Of a stretch of DNA of 64,000 bases, positions 1 to 15,962 are shown one piece after another; position 1 is the stretch's first letter, and each line of letters starts with the position of its first letter. Position numbers and translations under genes: made by a program. The DNA is taken from the NCBI RefSeq assembly GCF_016598535.1, contig NZ_CP066779.1, positions 5,082,053 to 5,146,052 on the forward strand, given 5' to 3'. The notes beneath the pieces are model-generated. The model was not told the DNA's origin. It was given only the letters and a program-made list of their open reading frames with translations, and made no database searches. This DNA is from Rhodococcus sp. P-2. Its GTDB lineage: Bacteria; Actinomycetota; Actinomycetes; Mycobacteriales; Mycobacteriaceae.

Positions 1-3000
1 GTCTCGGTGCTACCGACGATGTGGTGATCGGTACCCCGGTGGCCGGCCGCGGGCGACCCGAACTGGATTCCCTGATCGGGATGTTCGTCAATTCGGTACC
101 CCTTCGCACACCGGTCGACCACCGAGCGTCGTTCACCGACCTGCTCGAGGGCGTCCGCGACCGCGACCTCGCCGCCTTCGCCCACTCCGAGTTGCCCTTC
201 GAGGTGTTGGTCGACGCCCTCGACCTCGACCGGTCCACCACGCGACATCCACTGTTTCAGGTCATGCTGTCGTACCACCAGAATGTGGTCTCGCCGCAGG
301 TCACAGTTCACGGCGCACGTCTCGAAGCGCAACCACTCGAGCCGTCCGTCGCGAAGTTCGACCTCGAGTTCACTCTGCTGGCAGGCAATTCCGAGAACGC
401 GGAGATCACCGGATCGCTCAGGTTTGCCGAGGCGCTCTTCGACATCGCCACCGCGGAAACGATCGCCGCCCGTGTGCAGTCGGTAGCCCGCGCCGTCGCC
501 GCGGAGCCGGACACCGCGATCGACGACATCGAATTCCTCAGTGCCCTCGAGCGAGAGTCACTCGTGCCCGTACGCGGTCCGGCATGGACCAGCTCGCGCA
601 CCTTGGCCGAAATATTGACGCGGACGGCCAACAGTTCAGGGGATTCGGTGGCCCTTCGATCGGGTGACACCACCGTGCTCTACCGAGATCTGTTCGCCCG
701 TGCATCGGCGCTTGCCCGCCGTTTGACCACGGAAGGAATCGGTGCCGAAGACATTGTGGCAATAGCGATTCCGCGTTCGATCGACTCGATCATCGCGTTG
801 TGGGGCGTTTCCTTGACCGGTGCTGCGTTTGTTCCTGTCGATCCGCGATACCCCGCCGATCGCATTCTGCACATGCTCACCGACTCCGGAGCCACTCGCG
901 GAGTGACGACGGAAGCAGTGATCGAATCGCTGCCCCGGCCCGTTCCGTGGATGACGATGGACGACATCGAGGACGACGGTACCGGTCAAGCGATTCCCGC
1001 AGCGCCGATCCGAATCGACAACCTCGCCTACATCATCTACACCTCCGGATCGACGGGAAAACCCAAGGGGGTCAGCGTTACTCACCGTGGCCTGAGCGCA
1101 TTGGCTGCCGAGCAGACGGCGCGCTACGGCATCTCGGCGCAGTCGAGGACGCTGCACTTCTCCTCACCGAGCTTCGACGCCTCCATCCTCGAACTGCTGC
1201 TCGCCGTCGGTGAAGGCGCGACGATGGTGATCGCATCTCCCGACGTCTACGGCGGCGAGGACCTCGCCAAATTGGTCACCGATCAGCAGGTGACCCACGC
1301 GTTCATCACACCGGCAGCGCTGGCCTCGGTCGATCCGACCGGGCTGGACGCCTTGCAGTCGATAGTTGTCGGCGGCGAGGCATGCCCACCCGAACTGGTC
1401 CGCAAGTGGGCACCGGGTCGCCGGTTGTTCAACGGATACGGGCCGACGGAAACCACCGTCATGGTCTGCATCAGCGATGCGCTGAGCGTGGGGGAGACCG
1501 TGACCATCGGCGGACCCGTCCGCGGCGTGTCCGCGGTGGTTCTCGACGGTTCCGCCCGGCCGGTCCCCGTCGGAGTCACCGGCGAGCTCTACATCGCCGG
1601 CCTGGGACTTGCCCGCGGCTACCTCGACCAACCCGGGTTGACGGCGACGCGATTCGTGGCAGCGCCGTTCGGCCCGGCCGGTACTCGCATGTACCGGACC
1701 GGAGACCTGGTTCGGTGGACACCGCTCGAGACGATCGAATACGTCGGACGCTCCGATCACCAGGTGAAAGTGCGCGGATTCCGCATCGAACTGGGCGAGA
1801 TCGACTCTGTCCTGAGCGCATACCCCGGCGTCGAGTTCGCGGTCACCGTGGGCGTCGACGCAGCTTCCGGTGAGACGATGTTGGCGTCGTACGTGGTGCT
1901 CGGCGACGATGCGGTCGACATGGACGAGTTGCTGAGCCATGCGCGCCGCTCTCTGCCCGCCTTCATGGTGCCGTCGGCGATCACCCCGATCGAGCACGTT
2001 CCGCTGACCCCCGTCGGGAAACTCGACCGATCGGCGCTGCCGGCGCCGACACTGCGTTCGTCCGAGCGGAGTGTCGAGCCGCTGACCACCGCGACCGAAC
2101 TCCAGGTTGCCGGCGTCGTGGCAGAACTGCTGGGTATCGAACAGATCGGTGCGTCGGACAGTTTCTTCGAGCTCGGTGGCAACTCACTGCTCGCCACCAG
2201 ACTGTCCCAGCGACTCGGCGAATCATTGGGCAGGCAGGTGGCTGTCCGAATGCTGTTCGAGCACCCCGAAATTCGGGAACTTGCCGCAGCACTCGACACA
2301 TCCACCAGGGTGAAGGCGCTTCCGCCGATCACCGTCGCCGACCGCCCCGATCGAATTCCGCTGTCCTACGCGCAGGCCCGCATCTGGTTCCTCAACCAGA
2401 TGGATCCGGGCTCACCCGCATACAACGTCCCTGCCGCGATCTCCCTCGACGGTGCACTCGACGTGCCGGCCCTCGAAGCTGCTGTCCTCGATGTGATCGA
2501 AAGACACGAAATCCTGCGCACGGTGTTCCCAGATTCCGACACCGGCCCACACCAGGTGATCCAGGATGCATTCACCTCCTTGGAATACGGAACTGCGGAC
2601 ACCCGTGAACCGGCAGAAATCGCCGGAGAATTCGCATCGCGCGGATTCGACATCACGACCCAAGCCCCGATCCGGGCTCTCCTGCTCGAGTCGACGCCGC
2701 AGCAACACACTCTGGTCATCGTGATCCACCACGTCGCGGCGGACGGATGGTCGATCGCGCCGTTGATGAAGGACGTGCTCACCGCCTACGTCGCGAGAAG
2801 TTCGGGACACGCTCCCGAGTTCACGCCACTCGAGGTGCATTACGCGGACTTCGCCATCTGGCAGCGGGAAGCACTGGGCGCGGTGAACGAATCCGAGAGC
2901 GTGCTCGGGGCACAGGCGTCGTACTGGCGGGAGACGTTGCGGGGAGCGCCCGAGCTGATCGACCTTCCGAGCGATCGAGCGCGTCCGCTCACCCAGTCGT

Positions 3001-6000
3001 TGAGCGGTGCCCACACGGCGGTCTCGCTTCCGGCGCACACCCGGATCGCGGTCGAGGCGGTTGCCGGCTCCAATGCGGCAACGCCGTTCATGGTGTTGCA
3101 CGCTGCCTATGCCGTCCTGCTGTCCAGGCTGAGTCGAAGCACCGACATCGTGATCGGATCTCCGGTCGCCGGGCGAGGACACCGAGTTCTCGACGACCTC
3201 GTGGGAATGTTCGTGGGCACGGTCGGACTGCGCACGACGGTCGATCCCGGGGCGACGTTCGTCGACGTTCTGCGTACTGTCCGCTCCGTCGATCTCGACG
3301 CCTTCGCCCACGCGGACATTCCGTTCGAGCAGGTCGTGGACGTGGTGGCGCCGACCCGGACCACCGACCGTCATCCGGTGTTCCAGACGATGATCTCGTT
3401 CCACGGCGCCCACCCGACGACGTGGGACCTGCCTGGACTTGCCGTTCGTGCCCACGAGATCACACCGGACATCGCCAAGTACGACCTGCAGTTCACCGTT
3501 GTCGAACAGACCGCGGAGGAAGGCGGCGGCTACGAGGCCTCCCTCACGTACGCGAAGGATCTCTTCGACACCGATACGGCGGAGTCGTTTGCGGTGATGC
3601 TGGAAACGATCATCGAGACACTGACTGCCCAGCCCTCCGCCGTCGTCGGTGACGTCGATCTTGCGGTACGCGGCCTGCGTGCGTTGCCCGGGCGTCCGGC
3701 CGGCGACGCTTTGACCTTGCCGGAGCTGCTGCTTCGCGGCGCCGCCGATCCACACGCTCCCGCAATCGTCGACGTCGCCGCATCCGCCACGCTCACCTAC
3801 GGCGAACTCGACCGACGCTCCGACGCAATGGCCTTTGCGTTGATCGCACGCGGAATAGCGCCGGAAATGATTGTGGCACTGGCGCTTCCGAGGTCGGCCG
3901 ACTACGTGATCGCGCTCTGGGCCGTTGCGAAAGCCGGCGGGGTGTTCCTTCCCGTGGATCCGGCGTACCCCGCCGAGCGGATCGAGCACATGCTCACCGA
4001 CAGCGGGGCAGCACTCGGTATCACCAGAGGCGAGTATCTGACCGGTCTGCCAGACGTCACATCGTGGATCGAGCTGGACGCGGTCGAATTCACCACCGAA
4101 ATCGAGGCCGTCCATTCCGAGACACTGCCGGACGCGCCACTCGAGCTCGACAATCCCGCCTACCTGATCTACACCTCGGGCTCGACCGGAAAACCCAAGG
4201 GAGTGTTGGTCACTCACGCGGGGTTGGCCGCGTTTGCCGACGAACAGCGCGACCGTTTCGGCGTCACCGCGCACTCTCGCGCTCTGAGCTTCGCCTCGAC
4301 GAGCTTCGACGCGTCGGTCCTCGAACTCCTTCTGGCCTTCGGCGCCGGCGCAACGATGGTGATCGCACCTCCGACCGTTCTCGGCGGTGTCGAACTGCAC
4401 GACCTACTCGACGAGCAGACGATCACCCATGCTTTCGTGACTCCGGCAGCCTTGACGACTGTCGATCCCGCCGGGCTCGACCATCTCGAAGCCGTCGTTG
4501 TCGGGGGCGACGCCTGCTCCGCCGACCTCGTATCTCGGTGGGCGCCGGGGCGCCGTATGTTCAACGCGTACGGCCCGACCGAGGCCACCGTCGCAGTCAC
4601 CATCAGCGATTCACTGGTCGCGGGGGAGCCCGTGACAATCGGCGGTCCGATCCGCGGCGTGGACGCGATGATTCTCGATTCCCGACTGCACTCGGTCCCC
4701 GGACAGGTCGTCGGTGAGCTCTACGTCAGCGGTGACGGCCTCGCCCGCGGGTACCTCGGCAACCCCGCGCTCACCGCCACACGGTTCGTCGCCGACCCGC
4801 ACGGACCCGAAGGTGCTCGGATGTACCGCACCGGGGATCTGGTGCGCGAAGATCGCGCCGGGGCGCTGATCTACCTCGGACGCGCGGACCAGCAAGTCAA
4901 GGTCCGCGGGTTCCGGATCGAACTCGGCGAAATCGACGCGGTGCTGGCGTCCGACGCATCCGTGCATTCCGCTGTCAGCGTGGTCGTCGGTGACGGCGTC
5001 GACGCTCGGATCGTCGCCTACGTCGTCCCCGCATACGCGGACGTCGACGTCACCGCGCTACGCCGTCACGCAGGTATGTCCCTGCCTGCGCACATGATCC
5101 CGTCCGCCTTTGTCGCGATCGATGCAGTCCCGACCACACCGGCGGGCAAGTTGGATCGCAGCGCTCTGCCTGCTCCCCTCTGGGAGGCGCCGAGTGGACG
5201 CAGTCCGGAGGGCAGCGACGAGATTGCGATCTGCGCTGCTTTCGCGGAGGTACTCGATCTCTCCGACGCCGACACGTACGCCGATTCGAGTTTCTTCGAA
5301 CTCGGCGGAAACTCGCTCATGGCAACGCGCTTGGTCGCTGCCATCGAGGAACGCACCAGCCTGACCGTCCCCGTCGCGTGGATATTCTCCGATCCGACTC
5401 CGGAGGCATTGGCGCGCAGACTCTTCGAACTCGAGGAAACAGTTGTGACAAGTGACGCAGATACCTCGGCGCTTGCAATAGTCCTGCCACTACGCCCGGA
5501 AGGCCGCGCCGAGCCTCTGTTCTGCATCCATCCGGCCATCGGATTGGCCTGGTGCTACGGGGCACTCGATCGCTACGTCGATTCCAGCCGGCCGCTCTAC
5601 GGCCTGCAGTCGCCGGTTCTGACCGACCCCGAATTCCGGGCGGAGCTGATCGAGGATTTCGCGGCGCGGTACGTCGAGGAGATCCGCGGAGTCCAGCCCC
5701 ACGGTCCGTATCATCTGCTCGGCTGGTCGATCGGCGGATTGATCGCCCATGCGGCGGCGGTGCAATTGCAAGCAGCAGGTGAAAGCGTCGCCGACCTTGT
5801 TCTGCTCGACAGCTTCGTACTCGAAGACCCGATGATGGCGGGCGCGCAGCCTTCACTCGCCGAACTGATCGGCGGGTTGGGGATCTCGGTCCCGGACGCC
5901 GACGAGCGCGATCTGACACCCGAGGACGCCGAAGAGCTCCTGCGCGATGCCATCGGCGATCACCCCTTGGTCTCGAGCGAGCGGATCGAGCGACTGTTCG

Positions 6001-6311
6001 AGGAGTACTCGGCCGGCGCGGAGCTGGCTCACCGCTACCGCCCGGGCAGGTTCGTGGGCGATCTGCTGTTCTTCTCGGCACAGACCGACACTTTCGACCC
6101 ACTGCGAACGGCGTCGGCATGGCGGCCGTTCGTGTCCGGGGTGATCATCGACCGTCCGGTGCCCACCTCACACGCCGAGATGTTCACCGAAGCAGGTCTG
6201 GAGGCGATCGGCCCTGTCGTGAACCTGGCGGTCGGAACAGGTCGTCATGCGGCCCCGGACGTCGACGCAGAGCTGGACGCTCTGATCGAAGTTCAGGACG
6301 TGCGCGGCTGA
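1..6311 (+). CDS. Non-ribosomal peptide synthetase, C-terminal part (C*-A-T-C-A-T-TE), 5' end outside window
   Basis: The frame is open from base 3 ([16 protein letters not shown], the C-terminal half of a condensation domain) to the TGA at 6309-6311, so the gene starts upstream of the window. Domains in order: partial C; A1 with the A3 core [11 protein letters not shown] near 1035-1070 and NGYGPTETT near 1432; T1 with [11 protein letters not shown] near 2175; C2 with HHVAADGW near 2727; A2 with [11 protein letters not shown] near 4170 and [10 protein letters not shown]2 with [11 protein letters not shown] near 5305; a thioesterase with GWSIGG near 5722. No epimerase or methyltransferase domain is visible. 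The TE makes this the last, product-releasing module. My rough alignment to GrsA gives pocket residues D-A-L-F-V-G-G-V-M (A1) and D-A-L-F-V-G-A-V-A (A2), which I cannot assign to a substrate. The product is unknown; a lipopeptide or siderophore are both possible. Confidence 0.95.
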   Translation, partial: LGATDDVVIGTPVAGRGRPELDSLIGMFVNSVPLRTPVDHRASFTDLLEGVRDRDLAAFAHSELPFEVLVDALDLDRSTTRHPLFQVMLSYHQNVVSPQVTVHGARLEAQPLEPSVAKFDLEFTLLAGNSENAEITGSLRFAEALFDIATAETIAARVQSVARAVAAEPDTAIDDIEFLSALERESLVPVRGPAWTSSRTLAEILTRTANSSGDSVALRSGDTTVLYRDLFARASALARRLTTEGIGAEDIVAIAIPRSIDSIIALWGVSLTGAAFVPVDPRYPADRILHMLTDSGATRGVTTEAVIESLPRPVPWMTMDDIEDDGTGQAIPAAPIRIDNLAYIIYTSGSTGKPKGVSVTHRGLSALAAEQTARYGISAQSRTLHFSSPSFDASILELLLAVGEGATMVIASPDVYGGEDLAKLVTDQQVTHAFITPAALASVDPTGLDALQSIVVGGEACPPELVRKWAPGRRLFNGYGPTETTVMVCISDALSVGETVTIGGPVRGVSAVVLDGSARPVPVGVTGELYIAGLGLARGYLDQPGLTATRFVAAPFGPAGTRMYRTGDLVRWTPLETIEYVGRSDHQVKVRGFRIELGEIDSVLSAYPGVEFAVTVGVDAASGETMLASYVVLGDDAVDMDELLSHARRSLPAFMVPSAITPIEHVPLTPVGKLDRSALPAPTLRSSERSVEPLTTATELQVAGVVAELLGIEQIGASDSFFELGGNSLLATRLSQRLGESLGRQVAVRMLFEHPEIRELAAALDTSTRVKALPPITVADRPDRIPLSYAQARIWFLNQMDPGSPAYNVPAAISLDGALDVPALEAAVLDVIERHEILRTVFPDSDTGPHQVIQDAFTSLEYGTADTREPAEIAGEFASRGFDITTQAPIRALLLESTPQQHTLVIVIHHVAADGWSIAPLMKDVLTAYVARSSGHAPEFTPLEVHYADFAIWQREALGAVNESESVLGAQASYWRETLRGAPELIDLPSDRARPLTQSLSGAHTAVSLPAHTRIAVEAVAGSNAATPFMVLHAAYAVLLSRLSRSTDIVIGSPVAGRGHRVLDDLVGMFVGTVGLRTTVDPGATFVDVLRTVRSVDLDAFAHADIPFEQVVDVVAPTRTTDRHPVFQTMISFHGAHPTTWDLPGLAVRAHEITPDIAKYDLQFTVVEQTAEEGGGYEASLTYAKDLFDTDTAESFAVMLETIIETLTAQPSAVVGDVDLAVRGLRALPGRPAGDALTLPELLLRGAADPHAPAIVDVAASATLTYGELDRRSDAMAFALIARGIAPEMIVALALPRSADYVIALWAVAKAGGVFLPVDPAYPAERIEHMLTDSGAALGITRGEYLTGLPDVTSWIELDAVEFTTEIEAVHSETLPDAPLELDNPAYLIYTSGSTGKPKGVLVTHAGLAAFADEQRDRFGVTAHSRALSFASTSFDASVLELLLAFGAGATMVIAPPTVLGGVELHDLLDEQTITHAFVTPAALTTVDPAGLDHLEAVVVGGDACSADLVSRWAPGRRMFNAYGPTEATVAVTISDSLVAGEPVTIGGPIRGVDAMILDSRLHSVPGQVVGELYVSGDGLARGYLGNPALTATRFVADPHGPEGARMYRTGDLVREDRAGALIYLGRADQQVKVRGFRIELGEIDAVLASDASVHSAVSVVVGDGVDARIVAYVVPAYADVDVTALRRHAGMSLPAHMIPSAFVAIDAVPTTPAGKLDRSALPAPLWEAPSGRSPEGSDEIAICAAFAEVLDLSDADTYADSSFFELGGNSLMATRLVAAIEERTSLTVPVAWIFSDPTPEALARRLFELEETVVTSDADTSALAIVLPLRPEGRAEPLFCIHPAIGLAWCYGALDRYVDSSRPLYGLQSPVLTDPEFRAELIEDFAARYVEEIRGVQPHGPYHLLGWSIGGLIAHAAAVQLQAAGESVADLVLLDSFVLEDPMMAGAQPSLAELIGGLGISVPDADERDLTPEDAEELLRDAIGDHPLVSSERIERLFEEYSAGAELAHRYRPGRFVGDLLFFSAQTDTFDPLRTASAWRPFVSGVIIDRPVPTSHAEMFTEAGLEAIGPVVNLAVGTGRHAAPDVDAELDALIEVQDVRG

Positions 6312-6312
6312 A

Positions 6313-7161
6313 TCAGGCCCGTTTCTTCCTCGGCGTGGTCGACTTCGAGGAGCCGGCCTTGGAGGCGTTCGACTTCGCTTCGTCCACACTGCGTTGCAGT
6401 GCGGCAACCAGGTCGACCACCTCTGCATCGGTACCCTCCTGGTCGACTTCGGCGGCAGGGATGACCTTCTTGCCGCCGTTCTCGATCATCTCGTCGAGCA
6501 ACTGCCGCAATTGGAGTTGGTAGTCGTCGGTGAACTCGGTCGGATCGAAATCGCCGGCCATGCTCTCGACGAGCGTCTGCGCCATCTTCAGTTCTTTGGC
6601 CTTCGGCTTCTCCACGTCGTCGAGCGAAGGGAACTCTGCTGCACGAACTTCATCGGGCCAGAGCAACGTCTGGATCACGAGGACGCCGTCGCGAGCGCGC
6701 ATCGCGGCCAGACGCGTCTTCTGTCGCAGAGTGAAATGCACCAGTGCCGTTCGATCACTCTCGGTGAGCACAGTCGAGAGCAGGACGTACGCCTTCGGCG
6801 ACGCCGAATCGGGTTCGAGGAAGTAACTCTTCTCGAACAAGATCGGATCGATCTGATCGTTCGGCACGAATTCCAGCACCGGAATCTCGTGCTTCTCCGC
6901 GGCCGGGAGCCTGTTGAAGTCCTCGTCGCTCAAGATGACGCGCGATCCGTCTTCCGAGTCGTACGCCTTGTCGATGTCCGCGAACTGAACCGTGTTTCCG
7001 CACTCGGAACACACACGGTTGTACTTGATGCGGCCACCGTCTTTTGCATGGACCTGGTGAAATCGGATGTCGTGGTCCTCGGTCGCCGAGTACACCTTGA
7101 CCGGAACGTTGACCAGACCGAAGGCTATCGAGCCTTTCCAAATCGAGCGCATGTCTCCCAT
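6313..7161 (-). CDS. ku: Ku homodimeric DNA end-binding protein (NHEJ)
   Basis: 282 aa. The N-terminus RSIWKGSIAFGLVNVPVKVY and the central KSYFLEPD segment are signatures of bacterial Ku, which forms a ring on double-strand ends and recruits the ligase LigD for non-homologous end joining. The last 30 residues are Lys/Ser-rich (ends TTPRKKRA), the basic tail common in actinobacterial Ku. A CxxC pair (VCSECG) is present near residue 52. The start could instead be the ATG three codons downstream at 7152, giving MRSIWKG. The stop abuts the convergent NRPS stop (1 bp apart). No LigD is in the window. Confidence 0.95.
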   Translation of the reverse strand: MGDMRSIWKGSIAFGLVNVPVKVYSATEDHDIRFHQVHAKDGGRIKYNRVCSECGNTVQFADIDKAYDSEDGSRVILSDEDFNRLPAAEKHEIPVLEFVPNDQIDPILFEKSYFLEPDSASPKAYVLLSTVLTESDRTALVHFTLRQKTRLAAMRARDGVLVIQTLLWPDEVRAAEFPSLDDVEKPKAKELKMAQTLVESMAGDFDPTEFTDDYQLQLRQLLDEMIENGGKKVIPAAEVDQEGTDAEVVDLVAALQRSVDEAKSNASKAGSSKSTTPRKKRA

Positions 7162-7301
7162 GATGGTCGCCCCCAGCCGATTGCGCGAGGCAAACGCTCA
7201 CGGTTGATCCCGAACCGTTGCGTGTGAACGGGCCGGTTCGGGGCGTATCGAGCGGGTATCCGCTCCGAGAACCCGACTCGCACACCTGGGGGCACGCTCC
7301 G

Positions 7302-8273
7302 ATGAGAATCCGAACCTACCGTCGACGCGTCACCGCGGCGCTGGCGATATCACTGGTTCCGTTGCTGTTGGCTCCTTGGCACGCTGCCGCAGATCCGGCC
7401 CGTACTGTCCGGATCACCGTTCATTCGGAAGCGATGGACCGCGACATACCACTCGAGGTGATCCTCCCCGCCGACACCAGTGCGCCACGCCCGACGCTGT
7501 ATCTGCTCAACGGCGCCGGTGGCGGCGAGGACAGCGCAACGTGGGAAGGGCGGACCGATGTCCTGGACTTCTTCGCCGACAAGGACGTCAACGTCGTGAC
7601 GCCGTTGGAAGGTGCGTTCAGCTACTACACGGACTGGCAGAAGGACGATCCCGTACTCGGGCGCAACAAGTGGCAGACGTTCCTCACTCGCGAACTGCCG
7701 CCGGTGATCGATGCGCAGTTCGGGACCGACGGGGTCAACTCCATCGCGGCGATCTCGATGACCGCCACCTCCGTTCTCAACCTCGCGATTTCGGCGCCGG
7801 GCCTCTACCGCAGTGTCGGGGCCTACAGCGGGTGCGCGGAGACTTCCACCCAGCCGGGTCAGGACTACGTGCGACTGGTGGTCGGTGCGCGGGGTGGCGC
7901 TGATCCGACAAACATGTGGGGACCGTTCGACGGTCCGGGATGGCGCGAGAACGATCCCGTCGTGAACGCGGAGAAGTTGCGGGGGACCGAACTGTACGTC
8001 TCCACCGGATCCGGGCTGCCAGGCCCACACGACAACCTTCAGGCGCCCGATGTGAACGGAAACCCCGGAGCACTCTTGAATCAGATCATCGTCGGCGGCA
8101 TCATCGAATCCGCGGTCAACGGGTGCACACACGGATTGGCGGACCGACTGAACGCACTGGGCATCCCCGCGACCTTCGACTTCAAGCCGAGCGGAACCCA
8201 CTCGTGGGGTTACTGGCAGGACGACCTCCACAATTCCTGGCCGATGATCGCCAGTTCGATGGCAGCGCAGTAG
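7302..8273 (+). CDS. Secreted antigen 85-like esterase/mycolyltransferase-family protein
   Basis: 323 aa from the ATG at 7302, chosen because it gives a typical signal peptide: MRIRTYRRR, then a hydrophobic stretch, then a cleavage region WHAAADPA. The frame is open further upstream but that sequence is not signal-like. The body is an alpha/beta hydrolase of the esterase (PF00756) superfamily: PTLYLLNGAGGG near residue 65, a nucleophile-type AISMTATS motif in place of the usual GxSxG, and a C-terminal SGTHSWGYWQ closely resembling the catalytic His region of antigen 85. Ag85 enzymes transfer mycolates to trehalose or arabinogalactan outside the cell. Whether this protein is a mycolyltransferase or another esterase cannot be decided here. 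Confidence 0.85.
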   Translation: MRIRTYRRRVTAALAISLVPLLLAPWHAAADPARTVRITVHSEAMDRDIPLEVILPADTSAPRPTLYLLNGAGGGEDSATWEGRTDVLDFFADKDVNVVTPLEGAFSYYTDWQKDDPVLGRNKWQTFLTRELPPVIDAQFGTDGVNSIAAISMTATSVLNLAISAPGLYRSVGAYSGCAETSTQPGQDYVRLVVGARGGADPTNMWGPFDGPGWRENDPVVNAEKLRGTELYVSTGSGLPGPHDNLQAPDVNGNPGALLNQIIVGGIIESAVNGCTHGLADRLNALGIPATFDFKPSGTHSWGYWQDDLHNSWPMIASSMAAQ

Positions 8274-8288
8274 TCGGTGCGGATCTAG

Positions 8289-9419
8289 TCACCGGAGAAA
8301 CGGCGCGCGCATCAACGTCTTTCTCACGTGCCACGGTGACGATCGGAACAGTGTTGCCATCACTTTCGCCGTCGCGGCCGCGTCCCGCCGATCGGAAAGG
8401 TATGACCGCTGAGCCTCGACCGGTAGATCGAAGAACTTGTCGAAGAATGTGGTGACTTCGCCCGAGTCGAGGGTGAGAAGTGCGTTCAGACCAACGCGGC
8501 GGAGAGCGGATACCGCCTTGGCCGAGCGAGGCCAGAGTGCCGCGTTCGGATCCTCACCGTCGGCGATTGCTTTCGCGACAGTGTCGGCCTCGGCGAGTGA
8601 GGAGGCAACGCTGTATCCGGTTCCCGGATGCATCAGACCGCCTCGCCCGCCGAACCGGAGGACATCGCCGGGGGACGAGTCTTTCGGGCCTTCGACTGCG
8701 AAACGGACTCGCTCGACCGGCGCGTCGTCGGGGACTTCGCAGCCCCGATTGTGAAGTCGGGTGCGCAGACGTGTTTCGAGTTCGCGCAACCCCAACGCCG
8801 GCCGGCCGACGAGGCAGGTCTCCTCGAGGAGGACTCGCTCGTTGTCGAGCGGGACCGCGTAGAGAAACGAGGGAGTGTCGGCGTCGGAGGTGCCGTTGTC
8901 TCTTCGCCAGTCCATGAACCAGGCTTCGCGGCCGCCCAGAATCGGAGCTGTCAGGGCGCGGTCGACGATCACTCCGAAGGCTGTCTGCTGCGCGGTTGTC
9001 ACCGTGAGGTCGGTGCCTCGAGCGTCGACGACGACGGAACCCGTCAGCTGGGTTCCGTCGGTGCACACAACGCTGTTGGGGGACAGTGTTCTGGCAGTCA
9101 AGGCTCTGAACTGTGCGGATGTATCCGAGAGAAATAATTGCAGTGATGATGTATTCAATACGCAATATGTGCGATCAAACGTTTTCTGCTCCTCGGCCCA
9201 CACACTCGGACGTTGGATTCGGCTCGCGATCACCTCGTCCGGCAGCCACGACGGCAGTTCGTCCGCCCACGCCGAATACGTCGGAGTCCACGCCCGACGA
9301 GGATGCGGATCGACGATGACGACCGTGAGTTGCCGGGCGATACAGCGGGTCGCGAGCGCCCGCCCCGCCGGTCCTCCGCCGACGATCACCACATCGGCGG
9401 AGGAGTTGTCTGTGCTCAT
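8289..9419 (-). CDS. crtL: Lycopene beta-cyclase (FAD/NAD-binding, CrtL type)
   Basis: 376 aa. An N-terminal dinucleotide-binding fold VVIVGGGPAGRALATRC is followed by the lycopene-cyclase pattern TPTYSAWADELPSWL, and a second family block RFGGRGGLMHPGTGYSVASSL lies near residue 265. The enzyme cyclises the ends of lycopene in carotenoid synthesis. Rhodococcus erythropolis is known to have a CrtL-type monocyclase, which fits. The gene has a convergent esterase neighbour 15 bp away, and its start lies 10 bp below the stop of the SDR gene on the same strand, so the two are probably co-transcribed. No phytoene synthase or desaturase gene is nearby. Confidence 0.85.
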   Translation of the reverse strand: MSTDNSSADVVIVGGGPAGRALATRCIARQLTVVIVDPHPRRAWTPTYSAWADELPSWLPDEVIASRIQRPSVWAEEQKTFDRTYCVLNTSSLQLFLSDTSAQFRALTARTLSPNSVVCTDGTQLTGSVVVDARGTDLTVTTAQQTAFGVIVDRALTAPILGGREAWFMDWRRDNGTSDADTPSFLYAVPLDNERVLLEETCLVGRPALGLRELETRLRTRLHNRGCEVPDDAPVERVRFAVEGPKDSSPGDVLRFGGRGGLMHPGTGYSVASSLAEADTVAKAIADGEDPNAALWPRSAKAVSALRRVGLNALLTLDSGEVTTFFDKFFDLPVEAQRSYLSDRRDAAATAKVMATLFRSSPWHVRKTLMRAPFLR

Positions 9420-9429
9420 GATCGGCGCA

Positions 9430-10215
9430 CTACATCGATCCCGTTGCGAGTAGGCCGCCGTCGACGCGCACGGTTTCGCCCGTGATCCACGCCGCCGCGT
9501 CGGAGACCAGGAAGCCGACCAGACCGGCGACGTCTTCGGGGGTGCCCAGTCGCTTCATCGGGTAGCCCGCCGACGCCTTGTCCTCGCCAGCAGCGACCAG
9601 GGCTGCCGCGAACTGCGTCTTGACGATCCCGGGAGCTACGGCATTGACACGAATCTTCGGTCCCAGTTGCCAGGCCAGTTCTTCCGTCAACCGGATGAGC
9701 GCAGCTTTCGACGCTCCGTACGCCGCGATGACGCCCGTCGATCGGATCCCGGCCACACTGGCCAGGTTCACGACGGCTCCACCGTGTTCTCCCATCCATG
9801 CCCGATGCGCTTGCTGGACGTAGCCCAGGGCGGCAACCACGTTCACGTCGAAGATCTTGCGTACGGCGTCGAGGTCGGCCTCCATGAGCGAACCGAAGAC
9901 CGGATTGATGCCGGTGTTGTTGACCAGAATGTCGAGCGATCCGAACTCGGCGACAGCACGGTCGACGGCACCGGAGCGGGCTTCGGCATCGGCAGCGTTG
10001 CCCGCGAATGCGACGACCTTGCCGCCGTGCCCCAGATCGGACAGTTCGGTTGCAGCGGCCTCGAGAGGCTCCGCCTTGCGTGCGGTGATCAAGACGTCGG
10101 CGCCGCGAGCGAGGAGCTCGGCGGTGACAGCTTTGCCGATTCCGCGACTTGCGCCGGTGACGATGGCGGAGCGGCCTTCGAGGTCGCGAGGACGAGTGCT
10201 GTTTTCGCTAGTCAT
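9430..10215 (-). CDS. Short-chain dehydrogenase/reductase (FabG-like)
   Basis: 261 aa classical SDR: cofactor motif TGASRGIG at residues 20-27, NNTG near 94, catalytic Ser in NLASVAG, Tyr and Lys in YGASKAA, and the C-terminal VDGG. The Gly-rich loop followed by ITARK favours NADP(H). The substrate cannot be read from sequence. It lies just upstream of the lycopene cyclase gene in the same orientation (10 bp gap), but this family is too general to infer a role in carotenoid synthesis. The start is supported by standard SDR N-terminal spacing. Confidence 0.88.
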   Translation of the reverse strand: MTSENSTRPRDLEGRSAIVTGASRGIGKAVTAELLARGADVLITARKAEPLEAAATELSDLGHGGKVVAFAGNAADAEARSGAVDRAVAEFGSLDILVNNTGINPVFGSLMEADLDAVRKIFDVNVVAALGYVQQAHRAWMGEHGGAVVNLASVAGIRSTGVIAAYGASKAALIRLTEELAWQLGPKIRVNAVAPGIVKTQFAAALVAAGEDKASAGYPMKRLGTPEDVAGLVGFLVSDAAAWITGETVRVDGGLLATGSM

Positions 10216-10344
10216 GTCCCGAACGTTAGCGGACTCACACGCTGCTGGTCGGAACGACCGTCAGGTCACGGTAAAATCGATAGTTCTTGTGTCTGTAGTC
10301 AGGCATTGTTTACCCGTATTCGTCGTTTTTCCTGAGGAGTTTGC

Positions 10345-11976
<1,632 letters not shown>

Positions 11977-12036
11977 CCCCCTGTGCGTGGTTAGGGAGTC
12001 CCCGCACTCCTCAACCACTCACAGGGGCGAAGCCCC
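11977..12036. terminator. Long hairpin between convergent ABC-F and acnR genes
   Basis: Arms CCCCTGTG-c-GTGGTT (from 11978) and AACCAC-t-CACAGGGG (to 12027), with GGGAGT/ACTCC pairing inside, form an extended imperfect stem. A second small hairpin GGGGC-GAA-GCCCC (12024-12036) can form alternatively. It fills the entire 60-bp space between two convergent stop codons, so it probably ends transcription from both sides. The U-tract is poor. Confidence 0.7.
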
Positions 12037-12603
12037 TCAATCTCTCCGCCGTACCGATTCCTCGACCAGATCGAGAACAGCTGACAGGTTGTCGACACCA
12101 TGGCCGGAGGCGATTCTCGCGACCAGGCCGTCCATCACCAGATCCAGATACCCGATCAGGATTTCGGTGGGAACGTCGTCACGGAGTCGACCTGCCGATT
12201 TCTGTCGGGCGAGACGCGCACTGGTCGCTTCCGTCAGTTCTACAGAGCGCTGTGACCACTTCTCGCGGAAATCGGCGTCGTTGCGCAGTCGACGCGCTAT
12301 CTCCAGTCGCGTTCCCAGCCAGTCGAATTGATCGGGCTGCGCGAGCATGTCCCGCATGACCTGGACGAGGCCCTCTTCGGCGACGACATCTGCCATCCGG
12401 CTCGCATCCTCGCTTGCGAGAGCGAGAAACAGGCCGTCCTTGTCCTTGAAGTGATGAAAGATCGCTCCTCGGGACAAGCCGGTGACTTCTTCGAGACGGC
12501 GAACTGTGGCGCCGTCGTAGCCGTATTCCGCAAAGCAGCGGCGGGCGCCGTCAAGGATCTGACTGCGCCGTGCCGCGAGATGGTCTTCACTGACCTTGGG
12601 CAC
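12037..12603 (-). CDS. acnR: TetR-family repressor of aconitase
   Basis: 188 aa. The N-terminal TetR helix-turn-helix (ILDGARRCFAEYGYDGATVR, then EVTGLSRGAIFHHFKDKDGL) spans about residues 15-60 and an all-helical ligand domain follows. The position directly downstream of acnA (about 100 bp, same strand) matches AcnR of Corynebacterium glutamicum and Rv1474c, where the protein represses acn. A palindrome resembling the known AcnR site is found upstream of acnA at 15692-15707. Citrate and Mg2+ modulate the C. glutamicum protein; that is family knowledge and not visible here. Confidence 0.9.
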   Translation of the reverse strand: MPKVSEDHLAARRSQILDGARRCFAEYGYDGATVRRLEEVTGLSRGAIFHHFKDKDGLFLALASEDASRMADVVAEEGLVQVMRDMLAQPDQFDWLGTRLEIARRLRNDADFREKWSQRSVELTEATSARLARQKSAGRLRDDVPTEILIGYLDLVMDGLVARIASGHGVDNLSAVLDLVEESVRRRD

Positions 12604-12643
12604 GTTGTTGTCCTCGTCTCGCGCTTTCTTTGTGCTCCGAACG

Positions 12644-12682
12644 CACGTGGCGGACTCAGCACCTCGCTGAGTCCGCCACGTG
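12644..12682 (-). terminator. Perfect 17-bp hairpin between acnA and acnR
   Basis: CACGTGGCGGACTCAGC and its exact complement flank a 5-nt loop (12661-12665), 22 bp after the acnA stop. There is no U-run on the minus strand, so it may act as an RNA-stabilising or partial terminator that lowers acnR expression relative to acnA. Confidence 0.6.
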
Positions 12683-12704
12683 GGTTAGAACAGGGCTCGG
12701 TTGA

Positions 12705-15962
<3,258 letters not shown>

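Noticed and set aside
2412..4400. 662-codon open frame antisense to the NRPS gene
   Set aside because: Antisense shadow in GC-rich coding DNA; Arg/Gly/Asp-rich composition, no motif, and the plus-strand NRPS domains are unequivocal.
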